The position numbers were made by a program, and so were the translations under genes. A DNA stretch of 64,000 bases from Marinobacter vulgaris (GTDB lineage: Bacteria; Pseudomonadota; Gammaproteobacteria; Pseudomonadales; Oleiphilaceae), in assembly GCF_003344045.1 (NCBI RefSeq), contig NZ_QFWX01000001.1:1-64000 (forward strand). The letters run 5' to 3'. Of this stretch, positions 44,516-53,554 are shown piece by piece. Numbering within the stretch: position 1 is the stretch's first letter; every line of letters begins with the position of its first letter. The notes under the pieces were generated by a model. The model was not told where the DNA came from and searched no databases. It was given only the letters and a program-made list of their open reading frames with translations.

Positions 44516-45340
44516 CTAGCGCTGGCATTTGCTGCAGTAAACCGTTGAGCGCTGGTTCATCCGTGTTTCCCTCAATGTCTGCCCGCATTCACAGCAGGGC
44601 TCGCCGGTGCGGCCGTAGACCAACAGCGACTGGGCGAAGTAGCCGGGTTTGCCATCACTGTTCACGAAGTCCCGCAAGGTGGTTCCCCCCATCAGTATAG
44701 CGGCGCTGAGGGTTTCACGGATGGCCTCTACCAGACGGTTATAACGGTCCAGGCTGATACGACCGGCGGCACGGCGGGGATGGATGCCGGCCTTGAACAG
44801 AGCTTCGTTGGCGTAGATGTTGCCCACACCCACGACCACATGGTTATCCATAATGAAGGACTTGACCGGGGTTTTCCTGCCCCGCGACAACCGGTAGAGC
44901 AGGCTGCCGTTAAACGCCGGTGCCAGGGGCTCTGGCCCCAGGCTGGCAATTAACGGATGCTGGTGCGGATTTTCGGACCACAGCCAGCAGCCGAATCGGC
45001 GTGGGTCATTGAAGCGCAGGCGGGTGCCGCTATCCAGCGTCAGTTCCACATGGTCATGCAGCAGGGGTTCGCTCTGGTCGGTGATCACCCTCAAACTGCC
45101 CGACATGCCCAGATGCACAATCAGAGAGCCGGCCACCGTGTCCGAGCTTACCCCGATAAGCAGGTATTTTGCCCGACGCTCCACGGTGTGGATCACGCCA
45201 CCTTCCAGCAATTCAGCCAGATTGTCCGGAACCGGCCAGCGCAGGCGACTGTCTCGCACCGTTACCCGAGTGATTGTCCGGTTTTCGCAATGGGGAGCAA
45301 TGCCGCGTCGGGTGGTCTCTACTTCGGGTAATTCTGGCAA
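44516..45340 (-). CDS. mutM: formamidopyrimidine-DNA glycosylase
   Basis: Removes 8-oxoguanine and ring-opened purines and cuts the DNA strand. Chemistry needs Pro2 as the nucleophile and Glu3; here PELPEVETT directly follows a TTG codon at 45340, so TTG must be the start, behind GGAG. Other landmarks are [20 protein letters not shown] and the C-terminal zinc finger CCECG ... YCSKCQ. Length 274 residues. Longer frames upstream would bury the catalytic Pro. Confidence 0.94.
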   Translation of the reverse strand: MPELPEVETTRRGIAPHCENRTITRVTVRDSRLRWPVPDNLAELLEGGVIHTVERRAKYLLIGVSSDTVAGSLIVHLGMSGSLRVITDQSEPLLHDHVELTLDSGTRLRFNDPRRFGCWLWSENPHQHPLIASLGPEPLAPAFNGSLLYRLSRGRKTPVKSFIMDNHVVVGVGNIYANEALFKAGIHPRRAAGRISLDRYNRLVEAIRETLSAAILMGGTTLRDFVNSDGKPGYFAQSLLVYGRTGEPCCECGQTLRETRMNQRSTVYCSKCQR

Positions 45341-45546
45341 GGTGCTCCGCTCCAGCCGCGTGGGTGATAACCGGTTAGTGTATTCAGTAACAATTTGGCT
45401 GCCAAATACGGTTGTTCCAGCTAACAACTGTACGCTAAAGTGTCGGGATACGGTTGTTTGGCAGTACCGGATCCGCCAGGCCGAAGGCTTTCTGCAGGGC
45501 CCGTCATGCACTTTGCAACCCTATGATATCGAATGAGGAAAATTCT

Positions 45547-46725
45547 ATGTGGTACAATGGTCTTACGGACCTTTCGGTGATGCAGCTAATCCTGGTGGCC
45601 CTGGGACTGACCCACATCACAATCATCAGCGTCACGCTCTACCTGCATCGCCATTCTGCCCACAACTCACTGGATCTGCATCCGGTACTGGCGCATTTTT
45701 TCCGTTTCTGGCTTTGGCTGACCACAGCACAGAACACCAAACAGTGGACGGCCATCCATCGTAAGCACCATGCCAAGTGCGAAACCGAGGAAGATCCTCA
45801 CAGCCCGGTAATTCTGGGCATTCGCAAAGTGCTTCTCGAGGGTGCCGAACTGTATGATGAGGCGGGCACTCAGGAAACCCTTGAGCGCTACGGCCAGCGC
45901 ACGCCGGAAGACTGGGTGGAGAACAAGGTCTACAGCCGCTATCCGATGTTGGGTATCCAGCTGATGGCGGTCATCGACCTTTTGCTTTTCGGTGTGAACG
46001 GAATCTGGATCTGGGCGGTACAGATGATGTGGATTCCGGTCTGGGCTGCCGGCGTAGTCAATGGCATCGGTCATCTCATGGGTTATCGCAATTTCGAATG
46101 TGCAGACAATGCCCGCAATATTTCACCCTGGGGTATCCTGATTGGCGGTGAAGAGCTGCACAATAACCATCACACCTACCCCAACTCTTCCAAGCTGTCC
46201 CGCCGCTGGTTCGAAGTGGATATCGGCTGGGGTTACATTCGCCTTTTCGAGTTCTTCGGCCTGGCAAAACCCAAGGGTTTTAAGCCCATTGCCCATTACG
46301 TGCCTGGCAAGCAGAAAGTGGATGTAGAGACCGTGCAGGCGATTACCAACAGCCGCTTCGATATCATGCGCCAGTACCGCAAGCGGGTGATGGAGCCGGT
46401 GCTGCGACAGCAGAAGGCACTGATGGATGATGAAGTTCGCCCCCGGTATCGAAGCCTGAAGCGTTTGTTATCCCGTGAGGTTACCCTGATCAAGCCGAAG
46501 GAAAAGGAGCATCTGGATACTGTGCTGGAGCGCAATGCGGCGCTGCGTCAGATTTACGAGAAGAGTAACGAACTGCAGGAGCTCTGGCGTCGACGCGGAC
46601 TGAAGCCGCAGGAGAAACTTCAGGCGCTGGTGGAATGGTGCCGGGAGGCGGAGGCCAGTGGTATTCGTTATCTGGAGGATTTTGCGGCGCATTTGCGGGC
46701 TTACTCTCTGCGGCCTTCTTCGTGA
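45547..46725 (+). CDS. desA: DesA-type fatty acid desaturase
   Basis: Membrane-bound diiron enzyme inserting a double bond (delta-9 type) into acyl chains. Three His boxes: HRHSAH, HRKHHAK and HNNHHTYP. Four hydrophobic segments including LILVALGLTHITIISVTLYL. It follows Pseudomonas DesA along its whole length, including the roughly 150-residue C-terminal helical extension ending in YSLRP. Length 392. ATG behind GAGG. The regulator DesT is not seen nearby. Confidence 0.92.
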   Translation: MWYNGLTDLSVMQLILVALGLTHITIISVTLYLHRHSAHNSLDLHPVLAHFFRFWLWLTTAQNTKQWTAIHRKHHAKCETEEDPHSPVILGIRKVLLEGAELYDEAGTQETLERYGQRTPEDWVENKVYSRYPMLGIQLMAVIDLLLFGVNGIWIWAVQMMWIPVWAAGVVNGIGHLMGYRNFECADNARNISPWGILIGGEELHNNHHTYPNSSKLSRRWFEVDIGWGYIRLFEFFGLAKPKGFKPIAHYVPGKQKVDVETVQAITNSRFDIMRQYRKRVMEPVLRQQKALMDDEVRPRYRSLKRLLSREVTLIKPKEKEHLDTVLERNAALRQIYEKSNELQELWRRRGLKPQEKLQALVEWCREAEASGIRYLEDFAAHLRAYSLRPSS

Positions 46726-46762
46726 TGGTCCTTTTAGCCTGATGGCTCAGGTGTCTGGTCCC

Positions 46763-46842
46763 GAGGTGGGGTGCCTTTTCTTCTGGGAAAAGAACTCGCT
46801 TTGCTCAGACACCTTTTCCCGGCAGAAAAGGCACCTCACCCC
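46763..46842. repeat. long imperfect inverted repeat
   Basis: Thirty-base arms at 46763-46792 and 46813-46842 pair with four mismatches around a 20-base loop. The best-conserved block is GGTGCCTTTTCT opposite AGAAAAGGCACC. It lies between convergent desA and rsmD, so it may act as a bidirectional terminator or be a dispersed palindromic repeat of the genome. No T run follows. Confidence 0.6.
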
Positions 46843-46882
46843 GACACCGATTTGACCGTAGTGGAACATTCGCTGCGGTTTT

Positions 46883-47485
46883 TCAGGTAGTTGCTGATCC
46901 TTCAGCTCTGAACAAACAGTAGGTCACCTGGCCTGCTGTTTTTTGTCGGTGCAGTGTCCAGTTGGCCGGCGCCGTGGGTGTCGGCAGTTCGCTTTCGTGC
47001 TCCACGTAGATCCAGCCTTCCGGTTTAACCCAGCCATTATCCGCAATCAGCGGGAACAGCTTTTCCAGCCAGCCCTGTCTGAATGGCGGGTCCATGAACA
47101 GGATGTCGAACGGCTTGGCCGGAGTCCGGGAGAGGTAGGTGTCGACGTTCTGGCAGGTCACTTCTCCGTTATCTGATTTCAATAGCTGCAGGTTGTTGCG
47201 CAGGGCCTGGGCCAGTGCAGCAGTGTGGTCGACGAAGACGGTAGTGCCGGCGCCCCGGGAAAGGGCTTCCAGGCCGAGGGCGCCGGAGCCGGCGAATAGG
47301 TCGAGGCAGCGGCTGCCGGCGATGTGGAATGTCAGCCAGTTGAACAGGGTTTCGCGGGTGCGCGCGGGCGTCGGGCGGACGCCACCGGCTTCGGGGAAGC
47401 GCAGTTTGCGGCTGCGCCAGTCACCGCCGATGATGCGAAGTTCACCGTCGCCGCTGGCGGGCCTGGGTTTCTGGTTGCGCGCCAT
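46883..47485 (-). CDS. rsmD: 16S rRNA (guanine(966)-N2)-methyltransferase
   Basis: Methylates G966 in 16S rRNA using S-adenosylmethionine. Motifs: IIGGDWRSRKLRFP near the start, RPTPARTRETLFNWL, CLDLFAGSGALGLEALSRGA for cofactor binding and FMDPPFRQG as the catalytic DPPF. Length 200 residues. Divergent from ftsY, a common arrangement in gammaproteobacteria. Confidence 0.95.
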   Translation of the reverse strand: MARNQKPRPASGDGELRIIGGDWRSRKLRFPEAGGVRPTPARTRETLFNWLTFHIAGSRCLDLFAGSGALGLEALSRGAGTTVFVDHTAALAQALRNNLQLLKSDNGEVTCQNVDTYLSRTPAKPFDILFMDPPFRQGWLEKLFPLIADNGWVKPEGWIYVEHESELPTPTAPANWTLHRQKTAGQVTYCLFRAEGSATT

Positions 47486-47570
47486 GTGGGAAATGCCTCC
47501 TGATCGGTGCGCCTCGGCGTATAAGTCGCACCATGTTACGAAGGTTTGTCGGGAGAGTCACCTGCGGCCA

Positions 47571-47598
47571 TCACTTAGGCCAGGCAGTCTGCTAGAAT
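47571..47598 (+). promoter_or_regulatory. putative ftsY promoter
   Basis: A TAGAAT -10 at 47593-47598 has TCACTT as a partial -35 at 47571-47576, with a 16-base spacer. It lies 40 bases before the ftsY start. A plausible sigma-70 promoter for the ftsYEX genes, from pattern only. Confidence 0.4.
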
Positions 47599-47637
47599 AA
47601 CGCCTTTCTTTTATCCCGCGAATCGACAATCAGTGGT

Positions 47638-48843
47638 ATGACTATGACGGCAGAGTGGATTGCTATCGGCCTTCTGGCCTTTCTTGTCCTTGTATTTGTT
47701 CTGGATGTGGCCGCCAACCGTCGGCGTGTGCCGCGGCCCAGGCCGGTGCCCCAGAAGAAGCCAGAGGCACCGGAAGGCGCTGCGCCCAAGGCAGAGGAAA
47801 AGGCAGAGCCTGAGAGTGCCCCCCCTGCCGAGGCACCTGAAGAGCCTGCCGTGGTCGAGAAGGCGCCTGCTGAAGTGCCGGCAGTGCCCGAGCCGGAACC
47901 AGAAGCGCCCCAGGTCAGTGTTTTCGAGCGCATCCGTCATGGTCTTGGTAAAACCCGGGCCAGCCTGACTGGCGGTTTGGCCGATCTGTTCTCCGTTGGC
48001 AAGAAAGTGGACGAGGATCTGCTAGAGGAAATCGAAACCACGCTGCTAATGGCGGATGTGGGCGTTACCGCCACGTCGGAAATTATCGAGTCGCTGACGG
48101 ACAAGCTTGAGCGCAATCAGCTCAAGGACGGCGAGGCCCTGCGCAAGGCGCTTCGGGATGAGCTTCACGGCCTGCTGGCGGATGTCACCAAACCCCTGGA
48201 GATAGACAGCGGCAAGAAACCTTATGTGATCCTGATGGTCGGCGTTAATGGCGTGGGCAAAACCACCACGATCGGCAAGCTGACGGCATTGTTCCAGCGT
48301 GAAGGCAAGTCGGTCATGCTGGCCGCAGGGGATACCTTCCGGGCGGCTGCCGTGGAGCAACTGCAGGTCTGGGGTGAGCGCAACAAGGTACCGGTGGTGG
48401 CTCAGCACACCGGCGCCGATAGCGCCTCAGTGATCTTCGATGCCGTGCAGTCAGCCCAGTCCCGGGGTGTGGATGTGGTGATTGCCGATACCGCCGGGCG
48501 CCTGCAGAACAAGGACAACCTGATGAGTGAACTGGAAAAGGTTGTGCGGGTTATCAAGAAGCTGGACGACACTGCGCCCCATGAAGTCATGCTGGTACTG
48601 GACGCGGGTACCGGCCAGAACGCCCTCAGCCAAGCCCAGGTTTTCCAGCAGGCGGTGGGCGTCAGCGGCATTACCCTGACCAAGCTGGATGGCACTGCGA
48701 AGGGCGGCATTGTGTTCGCCATCGCCAGGCAGTTGCAGCTTCCCATCCGCTACATTGGTGTCGGTGAGCAGGTGGACGACCTGCGCAGCTTCGACGCCCG
48801 CACCTTTGTGGATGCGCTGTTCGACGACAGCCCGGAGAAGTAG
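47638..48843 (+). CDS. ftsY: signal recognition particle receptor FtsY
   Basis: GTPase that docks SRP-ribosome complexes at the membrane. GTPase motifs: GVNGVGKTTTIGKL (G1), IADTAGRLQNK (G3), TKLDGTAKGG (G4). A Pro/Glu/Ala-rich acidic domain spans residues 35-95. Unusually, the first 25 residues form a strong hydrophobic helix (WIAIGLLAFLVLVFVLDV) followed by RRR, which would anchor the protein; Escherichia coli FtsY has none. Length 401 residues. A second ATG two codons in is an alternative start. Six bases before ftsE. Confidence 0.95.
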   Translation: MTMTAEWIAIGLLAFLVLVFVLDVAANRRRVPRPRPVPQKKPEAPEGAAPKAEEKAEPESAPPAEAPEEPAVVEKAPAEVPAVPEPEPEAPQVSVFERIRHGLGKTRASLTGGLADLFSVGKKVDEDLLEEIETTLLMADVGVTATSEIIESLTDKLERNQLKDGEALRKALRDELHGLLADVTKPLEIDSGKKPYVILMVGVNGVGKTTTIGKLTALFQREGKSVMLAAGDTFRAAAVEQLQVWGERNKVPVVAQHTGADSASVIFDAVQSAQSRGVDVVIADTAGRLQNKDNLMSELEKVVRVIKKLDDTAPHEVMLVLDAGTGQNALSQAQVFQQAVGVSGITLTKLDGTAKGGIVFAIARQLQLPIRYIGVGEQVDDLRSFDARTFVDALFDDSPEK

Positions 48844-48849
48844 CCCTCG

Positions 48850-49533
48850 ATGATCGAGTTTCGCCAGGTCAGCAAACGTTACGACAGCGATCATACGGCT
48901 CTGCGCCAGGTCAATTTCGGTCTGGAGCGGGGCGAGCTGGCGTTTCTCACCGGCCATTCGGGTGCCGGCAAAAGTACCCTGCTCAAGCTGATCATGGTAA
49001 TGGAGCGCCCCAGTGCTGGCGAGGTGATTGTCGGCGGACAGGTGCTCAATACCCTGCCGCGTCGCCAGGTGCCCTATATCCGCCGCCATATCGGCGTGGT
49101 ATTCCAGAACCATCAGCTGCTGTTCGACCGTACCGTGTTCGACAACGTTGCCATGCCCCTGGAGGTCATGGGTACGCCTGCCCGGGATATTGGCCGACGC
49201 GTGCGTGCGGCGCTCGACAAGGTCGGGCTACTGAGCAAGGAAAAAATGAATCCGCTTCAGCTTTCCGGCGGTGAACAGCAGCGCGTAGGCATTGCCCGGG
49301 CGGTGGTCAACAAGCCCCCGGTTTTGCTGGCGGACGAGCCCACCGGCAACCTGGATCCGGAACTGTCTGCCGACATCATGCGCCTGTTCACGGAATTCAG
49401 TCAGGTGGGGGTGACAGTACTGATTGCTACCCACGACATTGCCCTGATCAACGATCTGGGGCGCCGCACCCTTACGCTGGATCACGGCCGGCTGATGTCA
49501 GAGCCTGGCGCCGGGGGTGGCCGGCATGGCTAA
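48850..49533 (+). CDS. ftsE: cell division ATP-binding protein FtsE
   Basis: ATPase of the FtsEX complex, which activates cell-wall hydrolases during division. Walker [15 protein letters not shown]-loop VFQNHQLL, signature [15 protein letters not shown], Walker [12 protein letters not shown]. Length 227 residues. It follows ftsY after six bases, and its end overlaps the ftsX start by eight bases. Confidence 0.96.
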   Translation: MIEFRQVSKRYDSDHTALRQVNFGLERGELAFLTGHSGAGKSTLLKLIMVMERPSAGEVIVGGQVLNTLPRRQVPYIRRHIGVVFQNHQLLFDRTVFDNVAMPLEVMGTPARDIGRRVRAALDKVGLLSKEKMNPLQLSGGEQQRVGIARAVVNKPPVLLADEPTGNLDPELSADIMRLFTEFSQVGVTVLIATHDIALINDLGRRTLTLDHGRLMSEPGAGGGRHG

Positions 49534-50524
49534 CGATCCCCGCAAGCCCCGGAGTCGCGGAGCCAGAAGTGCCCGTTCGCCCTGGCGGGAGCAGGCCGAA
49601 AGCTACCTGAACCATCACCGGAAAGTGGCCGTGGACAGTGCCCGGCGCCTGTGGCAGTCCCCGATCGCCAGCATGATGACCTGGACGGTCATGGGCGTGG
49701 CACTGGCGTTGCCGGTGGCACTGATGCTGTTGCTGGCCAGCCTGGAGGGCGTCAGCGCAGGCTGGGAAAATTCGGCCCGGGTGACCGCCTACCTGAACGA
49801 CTCGGTCTCCATTGAGGAAGCGCAGGCGTTGACAACCAGGGTGGCCGACGACAGCCGTGTGGCCGAGGTGGAGCTGATTGATCGGGATACCGCGCTGGAT
49901 GAATTCCGGGCCTCTTCCGGCCTCGAGGACGCTCTGGACTATCTGAACGAGAACCCGCTGCCCCACACGCTGCTGGTTACGCCCAGCGAAAACTCCCGCA
50001 CTGCCGACGGCGTGGAAATGTTGCTCACTGTTATCGAGGGACTGGATGGGGTTGAGCGCGTGCAGGTGGATCTGGGCTGGCTGCAGCGCCTGAATGCCAT
50101 GACCGATCTGCTCGGCCGCGCAGTCTGGGCATTGGCGCTGTTGCTAGCTGCAGCCGTTGTGCTGGTCATTGGCAATACCGTGCGACTTGCCATCGAGAAC
50201 CGCCGCGACGAGATTCTGGTGGCCAAACTGGTGGGGGGCACGGATGCCTTCGTACGCAGGCCGTTTCTCTACACCGGTGCCTGGTTTGGCCTTGGGGGCG
50301 GTATAGTGGCGTTAATACTGTTGCAATTGTCGCTCTGGTGGCTCAGTGGGCCGGTCGAGCGCCTGGCAGGGCTTTACCGCAGCGACTTTTCTCTCAACGG
50401 GCTGAGTGTCGACGGAGCGCTGGCGTTGATAATTGCCGCCATGCTGTTAGGCTGGTTGGGAGCGTGGGTCGCAGTAAAGCGCCATCTTGATGATATAGAG
50501 CCTGGCGAAATAGCTGGCGGGTGA
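49526..50524 (+). CDS. ftsX: cell division permease-like protein FtsX
   Basis: Membrane partner of FtsE that transmits ATP-driven change to periplasmic hydrolase activators. Four membrane segments: SMMTWTVMGVALALPVALML near residue 55, then LLAAAVVLVIGNTVRL, GLGGGIVALILLQLSLWWL and ALALIIAAMLLGWLGAWV. A large periplasmic loop lies between the first two. The ATG at 49526 overlaps ftsE; a GTG three codons upstream is possible. Length 332 residues. Confidence 0.94.
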   Translation: MANDPRKPRSRGARSARSPWREQAESYLNHHRKVAVDSARRLWQSPIASMMTWTVMGVALALPVALMLLLASLEGVSAGWENSARVTAYLNDSVSIEEAQALTTRVADDSRVAEVELIDRDTALDEFRASSGLEDALDYLNENPLPHTLLVTPSENSRTADGVEMLLTVIEGLDGVERVQVDLGWLQRLNAMTDLLGRAVWALALLLAAAVVLVIGNTVRLAIENRRDEILVAKLVGGTDAFVRRPFLYTGAWFGLGGGIVALILLQLSLWWLSGPVERLAGLYRSDFSLNGLSVDGALALIIAAMLLGWLGAWVAVKRHLDDIEPGEIAGG

Positions 50525-50718
50525 TCCTTCACTTCGGGAATACCGTATTGAAAAAATTGTTGTAGTTGATTTAAGTTAAGGGTAGTTCAGAGGAGTAAAC
50601 AAGTTCCCAATTTGTTGATTTAAAACGCTTTAACGGGAATTAAAGGAACTTTTTAGGTACGTGGCGGTCAAAGTTCTGATTGTTATATTTATAGGCCGTC
50701 CTGTCTGGAGGAAAAGAT

Positions 50719-51591
50719 ATGGGTACGAATTTACAGGTGATTGACAGACTGGTTCCGGGTGCCAATCTGGAGTCCTATATCCAGGCAGCCAGCCGCATTC
50801 CGGTTTTGTCTGTCGAGGAAGAGCGCAAGCTCTCAGAGCGGTTGTATTATGAAGGTGATGTGGATGCCGCCCGAGAGCTGATCCTCTCGCATCTGCGTTT
50901 TGTAATCCATATTGCCCGCAGTTATGCCGGTTATGGCTTGTCCCAGTCCGACCTGATCCAGGAAGGCAATGTGGGCCTGATGAAGGCGGTCAAACGCTTC
51001 AATCCGGAATATGGAGTGCGCCTGGTCTCTTTTGCGGTGCACTGGATCAAGGCGGAAATTCACGAGTTCATCCTGCGTAACTGGCGTATCGTTAAAGTGG
51101 CCACCACCAAGGCCCAGCGCAAACTGTTCTTCAATCTGCGCAGCCAGAAGAAGCGTCTGGCCTGGTTGAGCCACGACGAGGTGACAGCGGTGGCCGGTGA
51201 CCTGGGCGTGGAGCCCAGGGTGGTCCGGGAAATGGAAGGCCGGCTGGCTTCCCACGACACCGCGTTTGACGGTCCCCAGGATGATGATGAAGACAATGCC
51301 TATCAGGCACCGCAATATTATCTGGAAGATCATCGCAGTAATCCGGCGACTCAGCTTGAACAGTCGGACTGGACGGACGATTCCAACGGCCGCCTGATGT
51401 CAGCGATGGCGCTGTTGGACGAGCGCAGCCAGGATATCCTGCGGGAGCGCTGGTTGTCAGACAGCAAGTCTACGTTGCATGAGCTGGCCGACCGGTATGG
51501 TGTTTCCGCGGAGCGTATCCGTCAGCTTGAAAAGAATGCAATGAAGAAGATTCGTGCCCAGATGACGACGGAAGAGGCTGTCGCCGCATAA
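50719..51591 (+). CDS. rpoH: heat-shock sigma factor RpoH
   Basis: Sigma-32 directs RNA polymerase to heat-shock promoters. Regions 2 and 4 are clear: [38 protein letters not shown], the RpoH box [13 protein letters not shown], and [20 protein letters not shown]. Length 290 residues. GGAGG-type site ahead of the ATG. The 194-base leader is AT-rich, as expected where several promoters and a structured mRNA control sigma-32, but I could not assign elements. Its targets probably include hslO and hslR. Confidence 0.95.
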   Translation: MGTNLQVIDRLVPGANLESYIQAASRIPVLSVEEERKLSERLYYEGDVDAARELILSHLRFVIHIARSYAGYGLSQSDLIQEGNVGLMKAVKRFNPEYGVRLVSFAVHWIKAEIHEFILRNWRIVKVATTKAQRKLFFNLRSQKKRLAWLSHDEVTAVAGDLGVEPRVVREMEGRLASHDTAFDGPQDDDEDNAYQAPQYYLEDHRSNPATQLEQSDWTDDSNGRLMSAMALLDERSQDILRERWLSDSKSTLHELADRYGVSAERIRQLEKNAMKKIRAQMTTEEAVAA

Positions 51592-51619
51592 GCCAGGAAT
51601 GACATCGGCTTCTGTCAGA

Positions 51620-51656
51620 ACGCCACCACCCTTTGCGGGGTTGGTGGCGTTTTTGT
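51620..51656 (+). terminator. rpoH terminator
   Basis: ACGCCACCA and TGGTGGCGT pair around a CCCTTTGCGGGGT inner stem-loop, followed by TTTTG, 28 bases after the rpoH stop. A classic rho-independent terminator. Confidence 0.88.
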
Positions 51657-51752
51657 TTGTATAATCGAAACACCGCCATCCGTGGCTCCGCACGGTTTTG
51701 AGACAGCCTGCCCACCCACTTCTCCAGCATTGGCAATAGGGATCCAGAAAGT

Positions 51753-52667
51753 ATGACCTCACACCATCTTCGTATAGCTTTTCTTGGCATTGGCTTGATG
51801 GGCACGCCCATGGTTCGGAATCTTCTGAACGCGGGTTATCCCATGACATTGTGGAACCGTACCGCGAGCAAATGTGAGCCTTTTAAGGATGAGGCCGTCG
51901 TTGCCGGCTCACCGAAAGACGCTGTTCGACATGCCGATGTCGTGATCACCATGCTCGAAAACGGCGATGTAGTGGACAGCGTGATGATGGAGCAGGGCGG
52001 TATCGACGCGCTCAAGGCCGGAGCGGTCTATATTGATATGAGCTCGGTTCAGCCGTCGCTGGCGCGTCGCCATGCGGAACTGGCCCGGGAGCGGGGCGCC
52101 GGGTATGTGGATGCCCCGGTGTCCGGTGGGACGGTCGGGGCGGAACAGGCGACGCTGAGTATTATGGCCGGGGGCGCTGAGGCGGATATTGAGCGGATGC
52201 GGCCGGTTTTTGAGGCCTTGGGTAAATGTACGTCGATTGGTCCTGTCGGTGCCGGGCAACTGGCCAAGTTGGCCAATCAGGCGATTGTGGGTATTACCAT
52301 CGGTGCGGTTTCGGAGGCGTTGTTGCTGGCGGCGAAGGGTGGTGCCGATCCTGCAGCCGTGCGGGAGGCCTTGATGGGTGGTTTTGCCAGTAGCCGGATT
52401 CTGGAGCTTCATGGGCAGCGCATGATTGACCGTGATTTCTCACCTGGAGCGCCGGCCCGGATTCAGCTCAAGGATCTGCGTATGATTCTGGATGAAGCCC
52501 GCTCCGAAGGGCTGACGCTGCCGCTGGCCCAGCAGGTGCATAATGAATACCGGAGCCTGGTTGCCAACGGCCACAGTGACGTGGACCACAGCGGTCTGCT
52601 GCTGGAGCTGGAACATCTCAATGGCGCCCTTCTGGGCACTTCGCCGGCCATCAAACGTAAGGGATAA
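51753..52667 (+). CDS. 2-hydroxy-3-oxopropionate reductase / beta-hydroxyacid dehydrogenase
   Basis: NAD(P)-dependent beta-hydroxyacid dehydrogenase of 304 residues. Dinucleotide motif FLGIGLMGTPM, substrate motif DAPVSGGTVGAE, catalytic Lys in GQLAKLANQ. The family includes tartronate-semialdehyde reductase and 3-hydroxyisobutyrate dehydrogenase, hard to separate by sequence. The hydroxypyruvate isomerase gene three bases downstream favours the tartronate-semialdehyde reductase (GlxR/GarR) role in glyoxylate or glycerate metabolism; inference from context. Confidence 0.85.
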   Translation: MTSHHLRIAFLGIGLMGTPMVRNLLNAGYPMTLWNRTASKCEPFKDEAVVAGSPKDAVRHADVVITMLENGDVVDSVMMEQGGIDALKAGAVYIDMSSVQPSLARRHAELARERGAGYVDAPVSGGTVGAEQATLSIMAGGAEADIERMRPVFEALGKCTSIGPVGAGQLAKLANQAIVGITIGAVSEALLLAAKGGADPAAVREALMGGFASSRILELHGQRMIDRDFSPGAPARIQLKDLRMILDEARSEGLTLPLAQQVHNEYRSLVANGHSDVDHSGLLLELEHLNGALLGTSPAIKRKG

Positions 52668-52670
52668 GCC

Positions 52671-53450
52671 ATGCCTGCATTCGCTGCCAATCTCTCCATG
52701 CTGTTTGCCGAGGCGGAGTTTATCGGCCGCTTCCGGCTGGCGAGGGAGGCCGGTTTCTCCGGGGTTGAGTATCTGTTTCCGTACCAATGGCCGGAACAGG
52801 AGCTGAAGCGGGAGCTTGAGAGTAATGGGCTTACCCAGGTGCTGTTCAATCTGCCCGCGGGTGACTGGAGCGCCGGCGAACGTGGCATTGCCTGTCTCCC
52901 CGACCGTACCGATGAATTCAGGGCAGGCGTTGACCTGGCCATCCGCTATGCCCGTGCCCTCGACTGCAGGCAGGTTAACTGTCTGGCCGGCATTCGCCCG
53001 GATACCCTGGACGAATCACTGGCCTGGCAGACCCTGGTGGACAACGTGGAGCATGCCGCCGCCCGACTGGACGATGAAGGCATGACCCTGTGCCTGGAGG
53101 CGATCAACTCCCGGGTAGATATACCGGGATTCTTCCTGGACACTTCTGCCCGGGTGATGCAGCTGATTAAGGCGGTAGATGCCGGCAACGTGAAACTGCA
53201 GTATGACCTGTACCACATGCAGATCATGGAAGGGGACCTCATCCGCTCGCTGGAGTGCCTGCTGCCGTGGATCGGCCACGTCCAGTTTGCGGATAATCCG
53301 GGACGTCATGAACCCGGTACCGGAGAGATTAACTTTCGGAATGTTTTCGCGGCCCTTGACCGTCTGGGGTATGGTGGCTGGGTAAGTGCGGAATATCGCC
53401 CCAGCGGCGACACGACGGCAAGCCTGGACTGGTTTCGCGAGAGAAAGTGA
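52671..53450 (+). CDS. hyi: hydroxypyruvate isomerase
   Basis: TIM-barrel isomerase of 259 residues interconverting hydroxypyruvate and tartronate semialdehyde. Motifs: NLSMLFAEAEFIGRF, CLEAINSRVDIPGFFL with metal-binding Glu, KLQYDLYHMQIMEGD and HVQFADNPGRHEPGTGEINF. It directly follows the hydroxyacid dehydrogenase gene, giving a two-gene pathway unit. No glyoxylate carboligase gene is present here. Confidence 0.9.
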   Translation: MPAFAANLSMLFAEAEFIGRFRLAREAGFSGVEYLFPYQWPEQELKRELESNGLTQVLFNLPAGDWSAGERGIACLPDRTDEFRAGVDLAIRYARALDCRQVNCLAGIRPDTLDESLAWQTLVDNVEHAAARLDDEGMTLCLEAINSRVDIPGFFLDTSARVMQLIKAVDAGNVKLQYDLYHMQIMEGDLIRSLECLLPWIGHVQFADNPGRHEPGTGEINFRNVFAALDRLGYGGWVSAEYRPSGDTTASLDWFRERK

Positions 53451-53554
53451 CCGTCGCCATTGGCGACACCCTCTTACAGGATCGTAACTGGCCGGCAACC
53501 GACGTTCTTCGTACCCTAGCTGTTAATGTAATCCGCTATTCAGGAGGATAACCG

